From NCBI RefSeq assembly GCF_015222005.1, contig NZ_JADFFL010000002.1, positions 682,001 through 746,000 on the forward strand: 64,000 bases of DNA, given 5' to 3'. Positions 26,353 to 34,423 of the stretch are shown piece after piece. This DNA is from Mucilaginibacter myungsuensis (lineage in GTDB: Bacteria; Bacteroidota; Bacteroidia; Sphingobacteriales; Sphingobacteriaceae). The notes beneath the pieces were generated by a model, which saw only the letters and a list, made by a program, of their open reading frames with translations, was not told the origin of the DNA and made no database searches. The position numbers and the translations under genes are program-made. Positions within the stretch are counted from its first letter, which is position 1. Every line of letters begins with the position of its first letter.

Positions 26353-28389
26353 TTACTTCACGCCCTCAATGATCTTGATCTCGGTCCGGCGGTTAAATTG
26401 ATGGTCTTCTTCGCTGCAACGGACGCGGTTGGCGCACTCGTTAAGCAGGCGGGTCTCGCCGTAGCCTTTGGCCACCATACGGCTGCCTGCTATGCCATGT
26501 CTGCGCAGGTAGGCCACGGCCGCCTTGGCCCGGGCGTCGGATAGGAGCATGTTATAGTAGTCAGATCCGCGCGCGTCGGTATGGGCCGATAGTTCTATCT
26601 TGATGGTGGGGTTCTCTTTCATGATCCGCACCAGGTTGTCCATTTCGGTCTGGGCATCGGGGCGGATATCGTACATGTTCAGATCGTAGTAAATATTACG
26701 GATGATAAAGGTTTTATCTGTAGTGAGTGGCTCCATAGCCAGCTGGATAATCGCCGAAAAGCCCGGCACGATGCTGCGCCCCGGCAGGTGGTTGCTAACG
26801 GGATAAAAGCCTTTTCGTCGGGTCTCCACCGTATAATCGCGACCGGGCACTACCTTGAACTGGAACTTACCATCCGGCCCTACCATTTTACCCTCTAACG
26901 GGATTCCCTCGCTGTTGCGCAAGGTAACTGATACCGAATCTATCTGCTTGCCGCTGGCATTATTCATCACCGTGCCTTCAAGTATCACCATCGCGGGACT
27001 ACCAAGGGCGGCATTTGTGGTCGGTGGTGCTGGCTTGGCCGCTATTGGTTGGGACGTTTTAAGCTGATCATCTGTACCGGTGTAGGTAAAGGCGTAAATA
27101 TCATCGTTACCAGATCCGCCTTGCCTGTCGGACGAGAAGAAGCCTGTCTTACCGTCCAGCGTGGCCAGCGCAAAATCATCACTGGTAGAGTTAAGCGGGT
27201 GTTTCAGGTTTTTCGGTTCGCTCCAGTTAGTGCCCGACCCTGTCGATGAAAAGATATCATAACCACCCATTCCCGGCAACCCTTTTGATGCAAAGTAAAG
27301 CTTGCTATCGCCACCAATGGACGGGAAAGCTTCGTCGGCAACGGTATTGATCGTCTTACCGCAATTAATGGGCTTGCTCCACTTGCCGTCGGACAGGCGC
27401 TGGCAGTACCAGATGTCGGTCTTACCCAAACCGCCGGGCATATCTGATGTAAAGTAGAGCATCTTGCCGTCGGGCGTTAAAGCCACATGGCCGACCGAAT
27501 ACTTAGAAACATCATTATACTGGAAGGGAACAAATTTGCTCCATTTGCCTTTCTCTTTGATCACCATCACTAATTCAAGTCGGCGGATGTAAACGCGCTC
27601 GTCATACGGCGTTTTAACATTGCTCAGGCTGCCCCGGCCGGCGCGCGTGGTTACCGTAACATAAGCGGTATCGCCGGTCTGGTTCACCACCATTGGCCCG
27701 GTATGGTAATCTTTCTTGAGGTTGATCCTGCCCGACCGTTGAAAGTCTACATCGTTAATGCGTTGTTTTTTGATGTCGTAGGTGAACATCTTCAGCCACT
27801 CGTTACCTGTTCGGGCGTAAATGCCTTTATCGTTGTTGCGGTACTCGCCAGTGGCAAGATCTGATGTAAATAGCAGGGTGTCTTTATTAAGATACGATGG
27901 CCCCCAATCAGAAAATATGGTGTTCAGTCTCTTCTCTACCGTTATGGCGTAATTGCCATCGCGTTTCATCCAGGCCTCGGCCGAGTCGCAAACCGCCAGG
28001 CGAAAATTGACCAGGCCTTTATCGGTCTCGTTAGCGTAGTAACGTTTGTACATGTCCTTGGCTAAGGCAAACTTTTTATTGCGCAAGAGGGCCTCGGCGT
28101 AAAAGAAAACGTCCACAATGCGGATGCCTTTAATGTTGATCAGCTTGGCATACCATTCTTCGGCCCGCTCGTAGTTGTTCATCAGTCGGTAGCAATCGGC
28201 AATACGCTCCCAAACTTCTACCGGGGCATTTTCAGATTCGGCCAGTTTCAGGTATATCTCTAAACTATTATAATATTCGGCGCGCTCGAACAGACGGTCG
28301 GCCTGGGTGCGCCGGCTGGTCAGTTCCTGAGCGTTGGCCCCGGCAGTAAGCAGTAGTACGGATATGAAAAGTAGTAGATACCTGATCAT
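26353..28389 (-). CDS. OmpA family protein with TPR, PD40 propeller and regulatory-like domain (PorE-like)
   Basis: A 678-residue envelope protein. It has a signal peptide (1-20), TPR-like helices to about residue 160, a WD40-like/PD40 propeller (LTPDGKMLYFTSDMPGGLGKTDIW, KLYFASKGLPGMGGYDIF, KTGFFSSDRQGGSGNDDIY; 170-445), a carboxypeptidase regulatory-like fold (VILEGTVMNNASGKQIDSVS; 468-550) and a C-terminal OmpA peptidoglycan-binding domain (ELSAHTDARGSDYYN). This order is that of PorE of the type IX secretion system. It is the last gene of an operon with PorP/SprF-like and CHU_C proteins. Confidence 0.88.
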   Translation of the reverse strand: MIRYLLLFISVLLLTAGANAQELTSRRTQADRLFERAEYYNSLEIYLKLAESENAPVEVWERIADCYRLMNNYERAEEWYAKLINIKGIRIVDVFFYAEALLRNKKFALAKDMYKRYYANETDKGLVNFRLAVCDSAEAWMKRDGNYAITVEKRLNTIFSDWGPSYLNKDTLLFTSDLATGEYRNNDKGIYARTGNEWLKMFTYDIKKQRINDVDFQRSGRINLKKDYHTGPMVVNQTGDTAYVTVTTRAGRGSLSNVKTPYDERVYIRRLELVMVIKEKGKWSKFVPFQYNDVSKYSVGHVALTPDGKMLYFTSDMPGGLGKTDIWYCQRLSDGKWSKPINCGKTINTVADEAFPSIGGDSKLYFASKGLPGMGGYDIFSSTGSGTNWSEPKNLKHPLNSTSDDFALATLDGKTGFFSSDRQGGSGNDDIYAFTYTGTDDQLKTSQPIAAKPAPPTTNAALGSPAMVILEGTVMNNASGKQIDSVSVTLRNSEGIPLEGKMVGPDGKFQFKVVPGRDYTVETRRKGFYPVSNHLPGRSIVPGFSAIIQLAMEPLTTDKTFIIRNIYYDLNMYDIRPDAQTEMDNLVRIMKENPTIKIELSAHTDARGSDYYNMLLSDARAKAAVAYLRRHGIAGSRMVAKGYGETRLLNECANRVRCSEEDHQFNRRTEIKIIEGVK

Positions 28390-28398
28390 GTAAATATC

Positions 28399-29376
28399 CT
28401 AAAAATAACGCGGACTAAGCACTTTTTCGCGGCGCTTGGTAAATGTAATGCCTATACCCAACTCGTGCGTGCCGTTTTGCACGGTGGCCAATTTATTCAT
28501 ATTATAATCAAATGAATAGCCTATCCTAAAGCGCTCGTTCACATAGAACTGCACAATGGCCGCAGCCGCGTCATAGTCGCTCAAATTATCGGTCAATGCT
28601 GTTTTGCTGAAAGACTTTACCCCCGTGCGGTAGGTAGCCCCAAGCCATAATGTTTTTCCTAACAAAATGTTTGCGCTCAGGTCCAGATTGGTCGGTCCTT
28701 TGAAATCCTCCTTTATCAGGAAGTTGGGCTTAAAGTCGATATTCTCGTTCAACGGCATCATGTAACCGGCGGTAAGGTAAAAACTGCGTGACTGGCGCAC
28801 TACGTTCTGCCTGTCCTTATTAAAAGCGGCATCCGCCAATAGGTTTACGCCCGATATACCGATGTAGAATTTGCTGGAATGATAAAAAGCCCCCAAGCGC
28901 GCAGTGGGTGATATTTTGCTGGCGTTGCCGATGTTGACATTGGGATCATTAGCGTCGGTGGGGTTAAATTTACTGCCATCCACGATATATTGCCCTGCGC
29001 CTACACCAACACCCAGGCTCAGGCGTTTGCTATCCTCGCTGTTCAGTTGCAGTCGGTAGGCATAATTGGCCAAAAAGGTAGTGGTAGTTTGCGGCCCAAG
29101 CTGATCGCCAAGTACTACAAACCCAAGCCCTACATTTTTGTGGGCATCTATTACTCCATCATAAGTTATAGCGCCTGTACGCGGGGATCCGGGGATACCG
29201 GTCCACTGCAAACGGCTTACAATATTCAGCGACCAATCTTCTTTATAACCAGCGTAGGCCGGGTTTACCGTCAATCCTGTAAAGGCATATTGGCTGAATT
29301 GGATGCCCTGTTGCGCATAGCCTTTATAAGCTACGCCAAGCACCATCAGCAACATATATATCCTCACAAGTTTCAT
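28399..29376 (-). CDS. PorP/SprF family type IX secretion / gliding membrane protein
   Basis: A 325-residue outer-membrane beta-barrel protein with a signal peptide to about residue 20 and the family opening QQGIQFSQYAFTGLTVNPAYAGYKEDWSLN. Further markers are YDGVIDAHKNVGLGFVVLGDQLGP and the C-terminal RFRIGYSFDYNMNKL followed by HELGIGITF. The frame opens with GTG at 29382; the ATG at 29376 is chosen. It starts 9 bases after the upstream CHU_C gene and ends 9 bases before the OmpA gene, so the three form one operon. The pairing with a large CHU_C protein suggests it helps export or anchor that partner. Confidence 0.92.
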   Translation of the reverse strand: MKLVRIYMLLMVLGVAYKGYAQQGIQFSQYAFTGLTVNPAYAGYKEDWSLNIVSRLQWTGIPGSPRTGAITYDGVIDAHKNVGLGFVVLGDQLGPQTTTTFLANYAYRLQLNSEDSKRLSLGVGVGAGQYIVDGSKFNPTDANDPNVNIGNASKISPTARLGAFYHSSKFYIGISGVNLLADAAFNKDRQNVVRQSRSFYLTAGYMMPLNENIDFKPNFLIKEDFKGPTNLDLSANILLGKTLWLGATYRTGVKSFSKTALTDNLSDYDAAAAIVQFYVNERFRIGYSFDYNMNKLATVQNGTHELGIGITFTKRREKVLSPRYF

Positions 29377-29385
29377 CAGCACAAA

Positions 29386-31863
29386 TTATCTCTTTAAAAA
29401 CACCCAACCCTTAAAGGTTGCCAAAGCCCCCGATATCGGATCCTTTTTGGTCAGTACATAATAATAGGTCCCCTCGGGCAGGCCATCGCCGCTCCAGGTA
29501 TTCAGGTAATTAGCATTGCGGTACACCTCGTTACCTAAACGGTTAACAATGATGAGTAACGAGCCAGGGAATAACTGAATATCAGGCACTATAAAGGTGT
29601 CGTTCAGCCCGTCGCCGTTAGGCGTAATGATATTGGGGATGTTAAGTGTTTGCGGGATGACCGTGATTGCGATATCGGCCGAACAACCCGCCACGTTTGT
29701 GCGCAGGACGTGGTAAACGCCCGGCGTTTTAAACCCGCTCACGGTAGTGCTCAAACCCGCCGAGTTGGCGATGCTCAACACGGCCGGCGTACTGCCCGAC
29801 TGCGACCAGGTGCCCGGGTTGGTATCTGTTAAGGTGACCACCTCATCTATCACAACTGTCCTTGTCCCGGTAATATCGGGCGTGCCTATAAAGCTGAGCG
29901 AATTGGTTTTGATATTATTACACCCCGCGCCCGACGGTTCCGAATTACACTCCACCAACGGATCGGTCGGTGTGGTGTTATCAGGGTTGGTAGCGTCGGG
30001 GTCGGTCACATCTGCTGGGCGTAAGATCGATGCCGTCACGTTAACCACCGCCCCGGCTGTGGATGCCGCAACCTTGCCCGTTACTGTGAAGGTGCGGATG
30101 GCCCCGTTAGCCAGATCCAGCATGGCCGAATAATTATTATTGGTAGTTACTCCATTGTTAACGCTTGATGTACCCGTTGTACCGGCATGAGTGACCCTAA
30201 CCTCCGTCAACGCGGCCGGGAACGAGAAGCTGAACTTACTGCCCGTAACATTGCTCGGTCCGTTATTTTTTACGGGGATAGTATAAGTGATGGTCTGCCC
30301 CGAGCAACTGCCCGAAACACCGGTACTGGTAATGCCGGTCACTTCCAGATCGGCCTGCAATAGCTGGAACGAACTGGTGGCTACCAATGGTGTGGCCGCT
30401 ATATATGCCCAGGTATCCAATCCGCGCTGATCTCCAAAATCAACCGGGCTGCCGCCGGGGGTACCCCATTTATGGCCATTGGTACGGCTGTCGCCACCTG
30501 TGGTATTTACCCGTGGCGACGATGCTGTGCCCGATTGCACGATCTGCGAATCGTCCCAATAAACCGTATAGTCGGGCGACTGGAAGCCGTTGGCGCGGGT
30601 AAGTTTCAAGCCGTTAATGTTACGCTCCACATCAAAAAAGGGGAAATGAACTTCGCCGCCAAAAAGTACTACGTTAAGGTTGGTATTATAGCTGCCTGCA
30701 GTAGCCGGGTTACCCTGGCCGTCCAAACCGTCCCAGATAATATTGTTAGGGCCGGCGACTACGCTGCCTGTCAGTTTGCGATCTATGGCATCGGTGAAAA
30801 TACCGTTGCGGTTAATATCTATCGATATTTGAAAATTGCCGTTCTTGTTGGCATTGAAAGTCATGGTAGCCCCGATGGGGAAAGTACCGGCACGGCCTGA
30901 TGCACCTTCTTTACCGGCAATGCCGTAGTTGGTGAGTGTGGGTTCTACCACAGCGTTCAAGAGCCAGGTAGTGCCGCTTGGCGAATTAGCGCTGGCAGGC
31001 AGATCGGCAGCAGGCTGATTAAAAAATATCTTATAAGTAATATCCGACTGCGTATCCGGCAGGCGCGGGTCGTGCACATCCGGGTTGGCCAGCGAGTTAA
31101 TACTTTTGTAAGATGCCGTACCATCGGCCAAACGGAAACCTTTATTATTAACAAAGAACGAGAAGCCGTTACCCGCCTGCCCGTTATTATCTAAAGTATA
31201 TTGATAACCATCGCGCGTCAGCACCTGAAAGATGCCGTTAAAGCCCACATCAAAACTGCCTAATATGCCCGAAAAAATATTTGTAAATACCCTCCCGGTC
31301 AAAAAAGCGGTGTTGCCGGCATTACGTACGGATATATCGAATGCGGCTATCACTTGACCGTTAGGCTGGGTCCAATCGGCATTAGCGGCTATCGGGGTAG
31401 GGTTTGCGCTTTGCGCACCTCCATTTTGCGATATAAAGTCTATCTCCCATACCCCGGCTTCAGCAGCGGTTACGGTGTGTTTATAAGGAGTATAGCCATT
31501 TGTATTGGGCAGCGCACCGGCCAATTCCTGACCGCGATCAGCGATAAGGCCCACGGTAGTAGATGTTCCGCTGCTGAAAGTGGCGCCATTCGGCGACCGT
31601 AAGTTGATCGTCCCTAAGCCGTTACCTTGCACGCTCGAGCCTACATTGATCACCTCGCCGGCCTTTACAAATACCTTCATGGTGCCGTTGGTAGGGAACG
31701 TAAACGACTCTGATACACGGGTCCCTGATACCAAGAACGCACGGTTCCCCCCATTAGCGTTCACCTCTTTGCTGCCCTCGGCCAGCGCGGCGGCCGGGAT
31801 AAGCAACAAGCAGATAAATGCCCGCAAGCAGGTGATAGTGCCGTTTTTAATTAGGGTTCTCAA
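29386..31863 (-). CDS. Secreted adhesin-like protein with gliding motility-type C-terminus (CHU_C)
   Basis: An 825-residue secreted protein with a signal peptide (CLRAFICLLLIPAAALA). The central part holds beta-sandwich repeats including a DUF11-like segment (TYTIPVKNNGPSNVTGSKFSF). The last ~90 residues (LNIPNIITPNGDGLNDTFIVPDIQLFPGSLLIIVNRLGNEVY...) are the CHU_C/gliding-associated sorting domain that directs type IX secretion. The only start before the signal peptide is a TTG at 31863; a stop codon lies 33 bases upstream in frame. The gene heads the operon with the PorP/SprF and PorE-like proteins. Confidence 0.9.
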   Translation of the reverse strand: MRTLIKNGTITCLRAFICLLLIPAAALAEGSKEVNANGGNRAFLVSGTRVSESFTFPTNGTMKVFVKAGEVINVGSSVQGNGLGTINLRSPNGATFSSGTSTTVGLIADRGQELAGALPNTNGYTPYKHTVTAAEAGVWEIDFISQNGGAQSANPTPIAANADWTQPNGQVIAAFDISVRNAGNTAFLTGRVFTNIFSGILGSFDVGFNGIFQVLTRDGYQYTLDNNGQAGNGFSFFVNNKGFRLADGTASYKSINSLANPDVHDPRLPDTQSDITYKIFFNQPAADLPASANSPSGTTWLLNAVVEPTLTNYGIAGKEGASGRAGTFPIGATMTFNANKNGNFQISIDINRNGIFTDAIDRKLTGSVVAGPNNIIWDGLDGQGNPATAGSYNTNLNVVLFGGEVHFPFFDVERNINGLKLTRANGFQSPDYTVYWDDSQIVQSGTASSPRVNTTGGDSRTNGHKWGTPGGSPVDFGDQRGLDTWAYIAATPLVATSSFQLLQADLEVTGITSTGVSGSCSGQTITYTIPVKNNGPSNVTGSKFSFSFPAALTEVRVTHAGTTGTSSVNNGVTTNNNYSAMLDLANGAIRTFTVTGKVAASTAGAVVNVTASILRPADVTDPDATNPDNTTPTDPLVECNSEPSGAGCNNIKTNSLSFIGTPDITGTRTVVIDEVVTLTDTNPGTWSQSGSTPAVLSIANSAGLSTTVSGFKTPGVYHVLRTNVAGCSADIAITVIPQTLNIPNIITPNGDGLNDTFIVPDIQLFPGSLLIIVNRLGNEVYRNANYLNTWSGDGLPEGTYYYVLTKKDPISGALATFKGWVFLKR

Positions 31864-31932
31864 GAGCCAATTGTTGTAAAGTATAGGAAAGTATTAAAAC
31901 TGTTCGAATATACGGTAAATTGTTAAAACCCA

Positions 31933-31940
31933 TATATTTG
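31933..31940 (+). promoter_or_regulatory. -7 promoter element of the GNAT gene
   Basis: TATATTTG is a perfect TAnnTTTG only 5 bases before the ATG at 31946, so transcription would begin at or beside the start codon. Confidence 0.45.
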
Positions 31941-31945
31941 ATAAT

Positions 31946-32449
31946 ATGCCCTTGTTGATAGAAACAAAGAGATCGGTCATTCGTGAATTTTACCCGAACG
32001 AGGAAGATGCCTTTGTGGCCCTGTTTGCCGACCCGCGTGTAAACCAGCACCTGCGTGAACGCACCGAGGACGAGATCCGTACGATGTTCCGCGATACCCT
32101 GGCCGAATATGCTGCCGGATCGCTGTTCAGTAACTGGGCGGTGATAGATAAAGGCAATGACAGCTTTGTTGGGATGGGCCTGCTACGCCCTTACGAGGAC
32201 AAGCCCGGCAAACTGGAAGTAGGCTACGCGCTCAACGTACCTTATTGGGGCCGTGGCTTAGCGTCGGAAATTACGGCTGCACTTATTAATTACGCTAAGC
32301 AGTTCCCCAATATAGATGAGATCGTAGCCGTTACCACTACCAATAATTATCCATCACAAAAAGTGCTGACAAGATCGGGACTAACGCTACAGGGCAACAT
32401 CGTGCGTAACAATACCGAACTCTGCCTATTTAAGCTATCCATTAAATAA
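31946..32449 (+). CDS. GNAT family N-acetyltransferase (RimJ/RimL type)
   Basis: A 167-residue acetyltransferase of the Acetyltransf_3 group. It begins LIETKRSVIREFYPNEEDAFVALFADPRVNQHL, and the acetyl-CoA binding region includes LEVGYALNVPYWGRGLASEITAALINYA, with TNNYPSQKVLTRSGL following. Such enzymes acetylate protein N-termini, antibiotics or small amines; the substrate is unknown. It diverges from the CHU_C operon across 82 bases. The promoter element lies so close to the ATG that the mRNA may be leaderless. Confidence 0.88.
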   Translation: MPLLIETKRSVIREFYPNEEDAFVALFADPRVNQHLRERTEDEIRTMFRDTLAEYAAGSLFSNWAVIDKGNDSFVGMGLLRPYEDKPGKLEVGYALNVPYWGRGLASEITAALINYAKQFPNIDEIVAVTTTNNYPSQKVLTRSGLTLQGNIVRNNTELCLFKLSIK

Positions 32450-32471
32450 CGAATAATTTTATGACGTACAC

Positions 32472-32502
32472 TTGATATTTCAATTCCCGTTATCGACCTT
32501 TG
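32472..32502 (+). promoter_or_regulatory. Promoter of the DUF6607 gene
   Basis: TTG (32472-32474), 20-base spacer and GACCTTTG (32495-32502), one mismatch to the -7 consensus, 22 bases before the ATG. Confidence 0.5.
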
Positions 32503-32524
32503 CATTTAGAATTAGTCTAAATAA

Positions 32525-33499
32525 ATGAAAACAAAAGCTCTTATCTTATTATTGGCTGCAGCTGTAGCCTGTAATGTTCAAGCCCAAACAAATAAAGACC
32601 GCGCTGCTGTAAAGACCGTCGCTAAAAAGGCTACCGGCGATAGCAAATTTGAGCAGGACCGCGCTGCTATTATGGCCCTTGCCGGCCACTACAAAGTTAC
32701 TTTTAACTACGCCGAGACCTTTGCCCCGGATACGGCTTACAAGTTCCATCCGCGTTATAACTCGTGGGGTTACGAGTGGGCGGTGATCGCCGAGGATTCG
32801 CCGAAAAAGATCGTGATCCAACACTTACTGGCTATTGATGATAGCACGGTGATCAAACACTGGCGCGAGGATTGGGTATACGAAGAGACCAACCTTTTGG
32901 CATTTGATCAGGGCAATACCTGGAAAATGAAACACCTGAAACCTGCCGAAGCTAAAGGCCGCTGGGTACAAAAAGTTTACCAGGTTGATGACAGCCCGCG
33001 TTACGAAGGTATTGGTACCTGGGTACATGTTGACGGCAACCACCAATGGCAAAGCGAGACCGATTCGCCGCTGCCACGTCGCGAATACACCAAACGTAAC
33101 GACTACAACGTACTGCGCCGCGGTAACCGCGTATTTTTCACTAAAGACGGTGTAATGTTTGAGCAGGACAACAAAAAGATCGTTCGTAAGCCTGAAGGCG
33201 ATAAATTATTGGCGCAAGAAAAGGGTTACGAAGAATTCACTAAAGTTGACCCGGCAAAATTTGCCTATGCCGAAAAATGGTGGGGCGAGCAAAAAGCCTA
33301 TTGGGCCGATGTACGCACCGTTTGGGACGGCGTTTTTGCTAAGCGCGAAACCTTGCAATTAGAGACCAAAAAGAACGGTAAGAACCTTTACCAAAAATTA
33401 TTCGATCTGGGCGACCAGTCGGTAAAAGAGAAATGGTCTTCAACTAAAAATAAAGAAGAAGCGGCTAAGATCATCAACAATTATTTAGCTGTTATTTAA
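32525..33499 (+). CDS. DUF6607 family exported protein
   Basis: A 324-residue protein with a signal peptide ending AQAQ-type at about residue 21 (VACNVQAQ). The body starts HYKVTFNYAETFAPDTAY and contains many Trp-rich stretches (HWREDWVYEETN, GNTWKMKHLKPAEAKGRWVQKV, GTWVHVDGNHQWQSETDSPLPRREY). I recognise this as the DUF6607 family found in Bacteroidota; its function is unknown. Location is likely periplasmic or outer membrane. It is followed by a clean bidirectional terminator and so is probably monocistronic. Confidence 0.8.
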   Translation: MKTKALILLLAAAVACNVQAQTNKDRAAVKTVAKKATGDSKFEQDRAAIMALAGHYKVTFNYAETFAPDTAYKFHPRYNSWGYEWAVIAEDSPKKIVIQHLLAIDDSTVIKHWREDWVYEETNLLAFDQGNTWKMKHLKPAEAKGRWVQKVYQVDDSPRYEGIGTWVHVDGNHQWQSETDSPLPRREYTKRNDYNVLRRGNRVFFTKDGVMFEQDNKKIVRKPEGDKLLAQEKGYEEFTKVDPAKFAYAEKWWGEQKAYWADVRTVWDGVFAKRETLQLETKKNGKNLYQKLFDLGDQSVKEKWSSTKNKEEAAKIINNYLAVI

Positions 33500-33518
33500 G
33501 CCGATACTGATATATAAG

Positions 33519-33553
33519 AAAAGGGGTATTATCGTTCAGATAAATACCCCTTT
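33519..33553. terminator. Bidirectional terminator between DUF6607 and LUD genes
   Basis: Eleven-base perfect arms AAAGGGGTATT (33520-33530) and AATACCCCTTT (33543-33553) with a 12-base loop, and T runs on both strands. Confidence 0.85.
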
Positions 33554-33570
33554 ATCATTTCGGTAAGATG

Positions 33571-34227
33571 TTACGTAGATACCGGAGGCCCCCCATCCAG
33601 CAGAAAAACAAATAGCTCTTTAGGGCCATGCGCCCCTAATACCAGCGTTTTCTCAATGTCAGCCGTACGGCTTGGGCCGGTAATGTTGCTGATCATGCTG
33701 GGGATGTTTTGGCCGTATTTTTCTTTGATGATCTTAAAGCCGTCCTTCAGGTCCATCACCAATTGCGATGTATAAGCTACCACCAAATGCGCCGGGGGAT
33801 AAATGCTTAACCTGCGCCCGGCGGCGTTGCCGTTAGATATCATGATGCTGCCGTTACGGGCTATCAGCGCCTCGCACAGCGTAATGCTTGCATCGGCCTG
33901 GTCAAAGTCCTTATCGGTCTCGTAAAAAGGAAATTCGTAGGTTTTTAGCAGGTTTTGCAGTTGGGGTTCCCAGCAATACATTTTGTGCCAGCCGCGTTCT
34001 TGGGCAATGGTAAGCAGTTGCTCTATCAGGTGTATCTCGTCCTCGCAAAAAACAAAATTGCCTTTAACGGCCATCAATTCTTCGGCAAAGGTTACCTCTA
34101 ACAATTCATCACTATCGTGATAAAGCGGCAGGTTCTCTAACTGAGGGTAGGGGTTGTCGCGCTTCTCTAACAAAGCGCTCCGCACTTTCTTCAGCAGTTT
34201 TTCTTTAGCGGTAGTGATGTTTTTCAT
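33571..34227 (-). CDS. LUD domain protein (LutC/YkgG-like)
   Basis: A 218-residue protein of the LUD family, to which LutC of the lactate utilisation complex belongs. The domain is clear from DASITLCEALIARNGSIMIS, GRRLSIYPPAHLVVAYTSQLVMDLKD and the ending SMISNITGPSRTADIEKTLVLGAHGPKELFVFLLDG. No lutA or lutB partner is adjacent; in this phylum a LUD gene commonly sits beside ftsH, as it does here, so its role may not be lactate oxidation. Confidence 0.88.
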   Translation of the reverse strand: MKNITTAKEKLLKKVRSALLEKRDNPYPQLENLPLYHDSDELLEVTFAEELMAVKGNFVFCEDEIHLIEQLLTIAQERGWHKMYCWEPQLQNLLKTYEFPFYETDKDFDQADASITLCEALIARNGSIMISNGNAAGRRLSIYPPAHLVVAYTSQLVMDLKDGFKIIKEKYGQNIPSMISNITGPSRTADIEKTLVLGAHGPKELFVFLLDGGPPVST

Positions 34228-34245
34228 TTGCCTGTATCCGGGCTA

Positions 34246-34363
34246 TTTAACCACAAAGGTCATAAAGTTTTTCACAAAGGACACAAAGAAATATTTGTTT
34301 AAGGGTAAGCAAAGCCTTTGTGCCCTTTGTGCTTTCCCTTCTTTGCGGCCTTTGTGGTTAAAA
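34246..34363. repeat. 118-bp MITE-like element with 14-bp terminal inverted repeats
   Basis: The ends TTTAACCACAAAGG (34246-34259) and CCTTTGTGGTTAAA (34349-34362) are perfect inverted repeats. The inside carries further CACAAAGGACACAAAG and CTTTGTGCCCTTTGTG words. No ORF lies inside. It separates the LUD gene from ftsH. Confidence 0.75.
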
Positions 34364-34373
34364 TGACCTTTGC

Positions 34374-34403
34374 AAAAAAGCCACCATGTAAACACGGTGG
34401 CTT
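34374..34403 (-). terminator. Rho-independent terminator after ftsH
   Basis: On the complement, AAGCCACC and GGTGGCTT form a stem around a 10-base loop followed by TTTT; it lies 20 bases past the ftsH stop. Confidence 0.85.
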
Positions 34404-34423
34404 GCAATATTTATTTAAAAGTA

